A model generated the notes under the pieces. That model was not told the DNA's origin, did no database searches, and worked only from the letters and a program-made list of their open reading frames with translations. Both the position numbers and the translations under genes were made by a program. Of a stretch of DNA of 5,084 nucleotides, positions 1 through 5,084 are shown piece after piece. Position 1 is the stretch's first letter; the number at the start of each line of letters is the position of its first letter. The stretch comes from Candidatus Sumerlaeota bacterium (GTDB lineage: Bacteria > Sumerlaeota > Sumerlaeia > JADFCT01), in contig JAPLSP010000211.1 of the NCBI GenBank assembly GCA_026398575.1, positions 1 to 5,084 of the forward strand, given 5' to 3'.

Positions 1-8
1 GTAGCTAA

Positions 9-48
9 AGCGGCAGCAAGCAACCGCACTCCAAATGCTGGCGCCGCT
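9..48 (+). repeat. Imperfect hairpin inside the left repeat
   Basis: AGCGGC (9-14) pairs with GCCGCT (43-48), and AGCA (15-18) pairs with TGCT (36-39). This leaves a three-base bulge, GGC, at 40-42 and a 17-base loop at 19-35. A competing smaller hairpin, GCGG (10-13) with CCGC (24-27), is also possible. The fold was found by eye and its stability was not calculated. The structure sits next to the leading GTAG tetranucleotide (1-4), with CTAA (5-8) between them. Confidence 0.5.
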
Positions 49-94
49 CCTATCCGCATGAATCTTTTTGCCGGCATACGTTTTCGCGATGATT

Positions 95-120
95 TTATGT
101 GATCGTACTTACGAATATGA
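95..120 (+). promoter_or_regulatory. Dyad TCGTA-CT-TACGA, possible protein-binding site or RNA stem
   Basis: TCGTA (103-107) and TACGA (110-114) form a perfect dyad around CT. Outside it, TTATGT (95-100) and ATATGA (115-120) can pair completely if G-U pairs are allowed, with GA (101-102) bulged on one side. The same arrangement occurs in the right repeat with different bases in the outer arms. The site lies 60-85 bases upstream of the start codon, a plausible place for an operator or transcript leader, and equally for a transposase subterminal site. Which of these it is cannot be told from the sequence. Confidence 0.5.
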
Positions 121-168
121 GTACGTAGTTTTCCGGCAGCCTCGCGCCGCCGATCGAAAATGCTTCAC

Positions 169-175
169 GGGAGGG
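169..175 (+). promoter_or_regulatory. Shine-Dalgarno sequence that decides the start at 181
   Basis: GGGAGGG lies five bases before the ATG at 181, a near-ideal purine-rich ribosome binding site. The in-frame ATG at 160 has no such sequence ahead of it, and using it would place this motif inside the coding region. An in-frame TGA at 118-120 closes the frame upstream. No convincing -35/-10 pair was found between 60 and 168; TTGCCG at 68-73 with GATTTT at 91-96 has 17-base spacing but a poor -10. Confidence 0.85.
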
Positions 176-180
176 AAACT

Positions 181-3100
181 ATGAAGAGCATTTCGAGGAC
201 AACCGCCTCATTCCAGCGCAGGGCCGCGAGTAGCAGGGCGCTGCTATTGGGAGCCGCTGTATTGGCTATTGTCGTGGCGGCCGTGACGGTTTATTCCATC
301 ATAAAAGGCGCCGGCGCGGGGAATCCGCAAGCGCCCGGCGGCGCCCTGAATGCGCAAACTGTTGAGAAGCCGGATAAAGCAACCAGCGCTGCGCTTTCGG
401 GAAAGACCGACTCCGATTCGCCGGGAAGCAGGCGGCCGGACGCGACGAAAAAAAACGACAAGGCGACCTCTGTCGTGATCGTGGATGGGCGTAAACAGAT
501 CAAGGTTCGCGTTGTCTGGAAGGAAGGCGGCGCGGGCATTCCGGACGTTGCCCTCAGCGCTGCCAAGGCTGGCCCATGGATTCCTGAAACCACCGGCACG
601 GTAAAAACCGGTACGGACGGCTGGGCCAAGCTTCTGTTTCCAGTCGAATGGAATGCCATCTCGATCAAGGCCGTTCATCCTGAAATCGTGACGCAGTACT
701 CCTATGCGAGCACGCCCCCCGCAACCGAGCACGTCATCAAGGCTGAGCGCGGCGCGACGGTCTTCGGGAAAGTCTTCCTTGATGAAAACAAGCGCCCGGC
801 CGCGAAAGCCCAGGTGTGGGCCGCGAACGCACGCGACGCCGTAACGACGGCGGGCGAAGACGGCGCCTATGAGATCACCGGCCTGCCTGACGGATTCCGG
901 CAGATATTCGCATCGCTGGGCGCTCAAATCTCCAACAGCGGCGGGCGCGAACCCGTTCCCGTCGAGGTGAAATCAGGCCAGCGCATCGGGCCTTATGATC
1001 TTTATCTTGGAACCGGCCTCTCCCTGAGCGGCGCGGTGCGCGACCTTGACGGCAACCAGCCCATTGCCAACGCTGAAATCAGCCAATCCATCTATGATCC
1101 CAGGGGAATGGGCGCTCAAGGCCCCAGGGCGAAAAGCGGTCCGGACGGCGCCTTCCGGCTCGAAGGGCTGCCGATCGGACGCGTTTCCGTCATGGCTTCC
1201 GCCGCCGGCTACGTCTCCGAATCGGCGACGGTTCAGATCACCAGCGGCGCGCTCAATATTTGCGAAATGGCGCTGGAACCCGGCTCGACGGTCACCGTCC
1301 GCGTCGTGGACACAACCAGCGCGCCCATGGCCAACGCGCAGCTTGTCGTCTATGGCAGCCGATTCGAGCGGATGCGCGGACAGCAAAACGAGAACAAAAC
1401 GGACGCAAAAGGCGAAGCCGTCCTCAACGGAATCAGCGTTCACAAGCCCCCTCAAATCAGCGCCTACAAGGAAAACTACAGCGCGCGCACTCCCGCCCGT
1501 CCGGTTTTTGAGCCTGGCTCGCGCTCGGCCGAAGTGAAAATCACCCTCTATCCTTCAACCAGAAAAACGCCACAGGACGACCCGACTAGCAAATCGGAAG
1601 TGGTCGTGGCGTTCAAAGGGCGCGTCACCAATTCTCAGAACGAGCCGGTGGCCGGGGCCAAAGTTTATTGGGGCTATAGATACAATCCGGAAACCGGCGA
1701 TCCGGCCCTCACGGACTCGGACGGGGCCTACCGGCTGGAGGCGAAGAAGGAGCTCACCGGCTCTCAATCCCTCTCTCAGATAACAGACCACGTCCTTGCC
1801 GTTTACGCCAAAGGGTACGCCACAGCCGCGAAGAAGCAAATCTCCGGGGGAACCGCCGAAGCGCCGATGACTGTTGACTTCAAGCTCTCCAGCGGACACT
1901 GGATTGGCGGAACGGTCGTCAATGGGAAAGGCGAGCCGCTGGCTGGATTGCAGGTTGGGGTGAACGTCCAGAATACTTCCGGCGAGGATGATATCGTTGT
2001 GATGCGTCAGCCCCAGGCCCGCGAACTGCGCACCAACGCCGAGGGCAAATTCCGCCAGGAAGACCTTCCCAAGCGCATTATTATGGTTTCCATCTCCGGC
2101 AAAGGGTGGTCCAATTATAACAAAGAAATCCCGTTGGACCAGGAAACGCGCATCGTCATGAAGGAAAGAGGAGTGATCAAAGGCCGCGTTGTGGAAGCGG
2201 CGGGCGAAGCGCCTGTCAAGTTCTTCACGGCCATGCCTCTGGACGGAAGCTATGGCCCGTTCGGCGACCAGGCCGGGATTCAGTTCCACGCCAACGACGG
2301 CGCCTTCATCCTTTACGACCTTCAGCAGGATCAGAAATACACGATTCAGGTTCAGGCGCGCGGCTATTCCCCAGCGCGCCAGGGGGACCTGACTGCCGCC
2401 GCCGAAGCTGAGGCCCTCTCCGTCCTTTTCAAACTGTCCAAGACCGTCGAGACCAAAGGCGTTGTCTTTGACGCCGCGGACCAGAAACCCATCGCCGGGG
2501 CGGAAGTCCAACTTTTTGAGAATATGGACGGCAGCGAATTCGGGGGACGTTCCTTCATGCGCCACAGCTGGGGCGGAGATGCCGAAAACGAAAACATGAC
2601 GCGGACGGACAAAAACGGCGCCTTCACGATTCAAGAAGCCGAAAACGCTGGGTTCCTGCTGGTCCGCGCGGAGAACTACGCCAGCCTCTCCATCGCTCCG
2701 GACGACCGCTCGCAATATGGCGAAGCCCATTCGCTGCGGATCGGGTTGAAGCGCGGCGGCGCCATCCGCGGCACGATAACCTCCGACGGGAAGCCGGCGC
2801 CAAACGTCTCCGTTTCCGTCATCCGGTCCTATAATGATTCGGGCCAATGGAATCCGGCCGAACAGCGCGCCAACCAGGGGATGTCCGTCCAAACGGATGA
2901 AAACGGCGCCTACAAGATCAGCGCCCTGAGAGCCGGGAACTACACGCTCAACGTATCGAAATATGAATCCGGCGCCGGCATTAACCGGTCCGTGAAGTGC
3001 GAAATAGCCGACGGCGAGGAAAAAGTCCTGGATATTGCGCTCGATGGGGGGAAGTGCGCTCTCTATGGCCGCATTCTCAAAGGGCAGACGCCGATTCCCG

Positions 3101-4836
3101 AAGCCAACCTGAGCATTTATCCCCGACGGGGCGGCGGTTCGTCGCGCCAGACGCAATCAAAATCAAACGGCGAATATCGCATCGAAGGCATTGAGGAAGG
3201 CGTTTACAATGTCAATATCTATGTGCGCAACGAAGCGGGGAACAATAACTTCTCCGAGGAGGTCGAGATCAGCGGCGAATTGCAGCGCGATTTCGTCATG
3301 CCCGAGCGCCGGAAAGTCATGATGAAAGTTGTGTTCGACGGCGTGACGGACCCCGACAAGACGCCCCGGGTCACTAATGCGAACCTGAACATCAAGCATG
3401 ACAGCGCAGTCAATACGGGCGACCGCAAAGGGATTGATTCCTACAGCTATTGCAACTCACCCGTGGACAACCAGCTGGTCTTCCAGTCGCGCCTCAAGGG
3501 TGAATACAGCATCAATCTCGGCTGCCGGACGAATGATAAGAGTTCCTTTAACTATAACGCCTCTGAGCCCCTGAAACTGGACAACCTGGAAGCCGATCAG
3601 GACCTGGGGGAAATCCATGTCCAATATGGCGGCGCCAGCTCGCTCAAAGGTTTTGTCTTCGACCTCGGCGGCAAACCGATCAAAGAGGCCTCGGTTTCGC
3701 TGTCGCCCGCAGAGGGGAAAGGCGGAGAGAGTTTGTCGTACAGCGCCGCCACCGGCGATCAAGGGCGCTATGAAATCCAAGGCATGACGGACGGCGCATA
3801 TAACGCCCGCGTCTCGAAGCAAGGCCAATGGCGTCCGGGCGGCTCGCAGGACAGTATGCAGATGAGCGAGAAAGTCGCGATCAACGGCGCCACCGAACAT
3901 GACTTCATTCTACTCTCGAACTTCAAGGTCACCGCGCGGTTCGTCCTGCCGCCGAACCAGACGGACGTCAAACTGGCGGACCTGCGCAGCCCCAGCATCC
4001 GCCTCAACAGTTCAGGGGACGGCCAATCGAACGCCATGCTGCAAATCGGCTCTTACGGCAATGGCGCCATTGACAGGAAAGGCCAAGTCACCTTCACCGG
4101 ACGATATCTGGGCAAATATTCCATGAATGTGCAGGTGAAGAATAGCTCGACTGAAATTCCCGCGCCGTTCCAGCTCGACAACCTGGACCACGACCAGGAC
4201 CTGGGCGAGATCACCTTGCCGGGGATGAATTTCATGCGTCTGCGCCTGACTTGCAACCTCGCGCCCGGAGTGGATCGCCCGGAATACGGGCAGATCGTTT
4301 TCACGGGAGAAAAGATAAGGCCGGGTGGAGGCGCGAGCCGTTTCTACACCAACAGTTCCTTCAATGCAGCCAAGGATGAGAATATTGTCGGGCCGGTTCC
4401 CGAAGGCACGAATCGCGTGAGCCTCCAGATCAATGGGTGGAAGGCGTCGCCCGAATTCGTTCCGATCAGCATAACTCCCGGCCAGCCGCTGGAGGCCGCG
4501 TTCACGCTCACGCCGTCCTCGCACGTGCGCGGATACGTCAACATTCCTTCGGAAGCCGGCAAAGGCGGCGCCGGCATCCCCAGCCGCATCATGCTTAGTG
4601 GTCCGGGCGGCGAGCGAATGCTGATTCCCAAAAAATACAGCGAGGCAAGCCCGAATGAACTCTGGTCAGGCCGCGACGCGGCGGTAGGCCGGGAGTTTGC
4701 ATTCTGGGATGTGCCGGACGGACTCTGGCGCCTGACCGTGGAGGCTGAAGGCTGCCAGCCCGAAACGCGCGAAGTCCGCGTCAAACTCGGCGCGCAGACT
4801 GACCAGATAAACGTCCAGATGAAGCGCAAGCAATAA
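181..4836 (+). CDS. Giant membrane-anchored protein of tandem carboxypeptidase regulatory-like domains
   Basis: The 1551-residue product starts with a basic segment (Arg6, 13, 14, 19) and a hydrophobic helix at about 20-41, read as an uncleaved signal anchor that puts the rest outside the cytoplasm. A charged, Ala/Gly/Lys-rich linker (42-104) follows. About fifteen beta-sandwich domains of 80-110 residues fill 105-1551, with approximate starts at 105, 190, 278, 368, 474, 573, 665, 758, 861, 958, 1043, 1152, 1246, 1349 and 1447. Most show the CarboxypepD_reg signature: an opening G-x-V strand, a P-[IVL]-x-[GN]-A turn, then [DN]-x-[DNG]-G-[AEK]-[FY]-x-[IL] (GEDGAYEI, GPDGAFRL, DSDGAYRL, DENGAYKI, KSNGEYRI), sometimes followed by a GY turn. 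Domains at 1043, 1246 and 1349 lack that signature and resemble one another. No catalytic motif, LPXTG signal or C-terminal sorting domain is visible. Such proteins are usually annotated as hypothetical or structural surface proteins; adhesion or envelope scaffolding is inference. The start at 181 rests on its Shine-Dalgarno site. Confidence 0.93.
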   Translation: MKSISRTTASFQRRAASSRALLLGAAVLAIVVAAVTVYSIIKGAGAGNPQAPGGALNAQTVEKPDKATSAALSGKTDSDSPGSRRPDATKKNDKATSVVIVDGRKQIKVRVVWKEGGAGIPDVALSAAKAGPWIPETTGTVKTGTDGWAKLLFPVEWNAISIKAVHPEIVTQYSYASTPPATEHVIKAERGATVFGKVFLDENKRPAAKAQVWAANARDAVTTAGEDGAYEITGLPDGFRQIFASLGAQISNSGGREPVPVEVKSGQRIGPYDLYLGTGLSLSGAVRDLDGNQPIANAEISQSIYDPRGMGAQGPRAKSGPDGAFRLEGLPIGRVSVMASAAGYVSESATVQITSGALNICEMALEPGSTVTVRVVDTTSAPMANAQLVVYGSRFERMRGQQNENKTDAKGEAVLNGISVHKPPQISAYKENYSARTPARPVFEPGSRSAEVKITLYPSTRKTPQDDPTSKSEVVVAFKGRVTNSQNEPVAGAKVYWGYRYNPETGDPALTDSDGAYRLEAKKELTGSQSLSQITDHVLAVYAKGYATAAKKQISGGTAEAPMTVDFKLSSGHWIGGTVVNGKGEPLAGLQVGVNVQNTSGEDDIVVMRQPQARELRTNAEGKFRQEDLPKRIIMVSISGKGWSNYNKEIPLDQETRIVMKERGVIKGRVVEAAGEAPVKFFTAMPLDGSYGPFGDQAGIQFHANDGAFILYDLQQDQKYTIQVQARGYSPARQGDLTAAAEAEALSVLFKLSKTVETKGVVFDAADQKPIAGAEVQLFENMDGSEFGGRSFMRHSWGGDAENENMTRTDKNGAFTIQEAENAGFLLVRAENYASLSIAPDDRSQYGEAHSLRIGLKRGGAIRGTITSDGKPAPNVSVSVIRSYNDSGQWNPAEQRANQGMSVQTDENGAYKISALRAGNYTLNVSKYESGAGINRSVKCEIADGEEKVLDIALDGGKCALYGRILKGQTPIPEANLSIYPRRGGGSSRQTQSKSNGEYRIEGIEEGVYNVNIYVRNEAGNNNFSEEVEISGELQRDFVMPERRKVMMKVVFDGVTDPDKTPRVTNANLNIKHDSAVNTGDRKGIDSYSYCNSPVDNQLVFQSRLKGEYSINLGCRTNDKSSFNYNASEPLKLDNLEADQDLGEIHVQYGGASSLKGFVFDLGGKPIKEASVSLSPAEGKGGESLSYSAATGDQGRYEIQGMTDGAYNARVSKQGQWRPGGSQDSMQMSEKVAINGATEHDFILLSNFKVTARFVLPPNQTDVKLADLRSPSIRLNSSGDGQSNAMLQIGSYGNGAIDRKGQVTFTGRYLGKYSMNVQVKNSSTEIPAPFQLDNLDHDQDLGEITLPGMNFMRLRLTCNLAPGVDRPEYGQIVFTGEKIRPGGGASRFYTNSSFNAAKDENIVGPVPEGTNRVSLQINGWKASPEFVPISITPGQPLEAAFTLTPSSHVRGYVNIPSEAGKGGAGIPSRIMLSGPGGERMLIPKKYSEASPNELWSGRDAAVGREFAFWDVPDGLWRLTVEAEGCQPETREVRVKLGAQTDQINVQMKRKQ
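238..303 (+). other. Signal-anchor transmembrane segment of the giant protein
   Basis: Codons 20-41 encode an unbroken hydrophobic run (ALLLGAAVLAIVVAAVTVYS followed by II), preceded by four arginines and a lysine and followed by Lys-Gly. The charge pattern predicts the N-terminus in the cytoplasm and the domain array outside. No good signal-peptidase site follows the helix, and no lipobox cysteine is present, so retention in the inner membrane is the simplest reading. Confidence 0.82.
3052..4224 (+). repeat. Tandemly duplicated two-domain unit within the protein
   Basis: Residues 958-1151 and 1152-1348 have the same composition: a CarboxypepD_reg domain followed by a sandwich domain without the DG signature. 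The clearest landmark is LDNL-x2-DQDLGEI, encoded at 3577-3615 (residues 1133-1145) and 4174-4212 (residues 1332-1344), exactly 199 residues apart. The junctions also correspond: EEVEISGELQRDFVMPE in the first unit and EKVAINGATEHDFILLS in the second. The next domain (1349-1446) looks like a third, more diverged copy of the second half. The DNA copies differ at many positions, so this is an old duplication. Confidence 0.75.
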
Positions 4837-4852
4837 CGTCAGCAACTGGGAG

Positions 4853-4872
4853 CGCCGGCATCCCTGCCGGCG
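4853..4872 (+). terminator. GC-rich hairpin after the stop codon, possible terminator
   Basis: CGCCGGCA (4853-4860) and TGCCGGCG (4865-4872) form a perfect 8-bp stem around TCCC, extendable by one G-U pair (4852 with 4873). It begins 16 bases after the stop codon, a normal place for transcript termination or 3'-end stabilisation. It lacks the downstream T-run of a classical intrinsic terminator, so it may act otherwise or be a dispersed palindromic repeat. Confidence 0.5.
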
Positions 4873-4957
4873 TGTCTCGCAATCCCCTTGCCCTCGTGGA
4901 CAGTGAATCGCGATGATCCGAACATATTTGGATGGATAAGCCCAAACAAGGGCGGTC
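4873..4957. other. Intergenic spacer with no recognised feature
   Basis: This stretch between the hairpin and the right inverted repeat shows no start with a ribosome binding site, no RNA-like fold noticed by eye, and no further repeat beyond short matches expected by chance. Minus-strand reading frames that cross it run into the gene antisense and have no domain signature. Confidence 0.5.
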
Positions 4958-4966
4958 AACTCAGTG

Positions 4967-4994
4967 CTTATATTCGTAAATACGATCATATAAG
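4967..4994 (-). repeat. Dyad TCGTA-AA-TACGA with perfect outer arms
   Basis: CTTATAT (4967-4973) and ATATAAG (4988-4994) are perfect reverse complements. Inside them TCGTA (4974-4978) and TACGA (4981-4985) are also perfect reverse complements around AA, with TC (4986-4987) unpaired. It corresponds to the dyad at 95-120 in the left repeat. As it lies downstream of the gene, it is not an obvious operator for it; conservation in both repeats favours a role belonging to the repeat itself. Confidence 0.6.
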
Positions 4995-5040
4995 ACTGTC
5001 GCGAATACTCGTGCGGGAAGAGGAGATTAATGCGGATAGG

Positions 5041-5080
5041 AGCGGCGCCAGCATTTGGAGTGCGGTTGCTTGCTGCCGCT
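5041..5080 (-). repeat. Imperfect hairpin inside the right repeat
   Basis: This is the mirror image of the left hairpin: AGCGGC (5041-5046) with GCCGCT (5075-5080), and AGCA (5050-5053) with TGCT (5071-5074), with GCC bulged at 5047-5049. It is identical to the left copy because both lie in the perfect 55-base repeat, so it adds no independent support for the fold. Confidence 0.5.
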
Positions 5081-5084
5081 TTAG

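Larger units (their letters stand above)
5..130 (+). repeat. Left long inverted repeat (perfect outer 55 bases, degraded inner part)
   Basis: Positions 5-59 match the reverse complement of 5030-5084 at all 55 bases. The first difference is at 60 (G here, T in the reverse complement of the right copy), followed by five matching bases (61-65). The stretch 66-82 is poorly conserved and one base shorter than its partner. Similarity resumes at TTCGCGA (83-89) and is strong over 95-121, around the shared dyad, then fades out after about 130. The repeat is entirely upstream of the gene and ends about 50 bases before its start codon, so any promoter for the gene lies inside or just after it. Confidence 0.93.
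5..5084. mobile_element. Candidate non-autonomous element: one cargo gene between long inverted repeats
   Basis: The two ends of this interval are exact reverse complements over 55 bases (5-59 and 5030-5084), with weaker inverted similarity running about 70 bases further inward on each side. Between them lies a single large gene and no transposase, integrase or other recombinase on either strand. Long terminal inverted repeats with perfect outer ends are typical of elements moved by a transposase, and elements lacking their own enzyme can be moved in trans; that this is such an element is inference. No target-site duplication can be seen because the right repeat ends at the last base of the window and only four bases precede the left one. 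The alternative is two inverted copies of a dispersed intergenic repeat that happen to bracket the gene. Confidence 0.42.
4958..5084 (-). repeat. Right long inverted repeat (partner of the left repeat)
   Basis: Read on the minus strand from 5084 inward, this copy reproduces the left repeat: 55 identical bases (5084 to 5030), then a mismatch at 5029, a five-base match, a divergent stretch, the shared TTCGCGA block, and the strongly conserved dyad at 4967-4994. It begins about 120 bases after the stop codon of the gene. The perfect match runs to the final base of the window, so the true outer end of the repeat may lie further out. Confidence 0.93.

Noticed and set aside
84..93. Direct repeat TCGCGATGAT, also present at 4908-4917
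   Set aside because: Ten-base matches are expected several times by chance in a window of this length, and the second copy falls outside the inverted repeat alignment.
160..180. Upstream ATG at 160 as the start of the giant protein
   Set aside because: It has no Shine-Dalgarno sequence, whereas GGGAGGG is ideally placed for the ATG at 181. The basic N-terminus and membrane helix are complete from 181.
244..927. Minus-strand open frame (227 codons)
   Set aside because: It overlaps the signal anchor and first two domains of the plus-strand gene. Its translation is arginine-rich and featureless, as expected for a shadow frame.
859..2911. Recurring (G/A)ACGGCGCCT at 859, 1144, 2296, 2614 and 2902
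   Set aside because: All copies are in frame and encode the (D/N)-G-A turn of successive domains. They reflect the protein motif and codon preference, not a separate DNA element.
1555..3156. Long minus-strand open frame (533 codons) antisense to the giant gene
   Set aside because: The plus-strand frame has clear domain signatures across the same DNA. The antisense translation has no family motif, and long antisense frames are expected opposite GC-rich coding sequence with biased codon use.
4666..4989. Minus-strand open frame (107 codons) starting in the right repeat
   Set aside because: It begins in the repeat and runs antisense into the last domain. It has no recognisable ribosome binding site or protein motif.

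Overview
The window holds one long gene (181-4836, + strand) bracketed by a long inverted repeat that reaches essentially both ends of the window. The gene encodes a 1551-residue, single-pass membrane-anchored protein. Its ectodomain is a string of about fifteen beta-sandwich domains, most of them resembling the carboxypeptidase regulatory-like (CarboxypepD_reg, transthyretin/Ig-like) family. No enzyme domain, transposase, recombinase or RNA gene is visible.

Layout. Positions 1-4 are GTAG. Positions 5-59 are a 55-base sequence that recurs exactly, inverted, at 5030-5084. The similarity continues inward in degraded form to about 130 on the left and 4958 on the right. Inside this inner part both copies keep a dyad of the form TCGTA-N2-TACGA. 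A strong Shine-Dalgarno sequence at 169-175 sets the start at 181. After the stop codon at 4834-4836, a perfect 8-bp GC-rich hairpin (4853-4872) follows at 16 bases. The stretch 4873-4957 has no recognisable feature.

Organism. The moderately GC-rich bacterial coding sequence, the very long surface protein built of CarboxypepD_reg repeats, and intergenic sequence with dispersed-repeat character suggest a PVC-type or neighbouring phylum (Planctomycetota, Verrucomicrobiota, Lentisphaerota, Hydrogenedentota). This is an impression from protein type and repeat style, not a demonstrated assignment.

Interpretation. The most notable point is the geometry: a single giant surface-protein gene sits inside a pair of roughly 126-base inverted repeats whose outermost 55 bases are perfect. 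This fits a non-autonomous, transposon-like unit carrying one cargo gene and mobilised in trans. It also fits two inverted copies of a dispersed repeat that happen to flank the gene. The sequence alone does not decide between these, because the flanks needed to see a target-site duplication lie outside the window.
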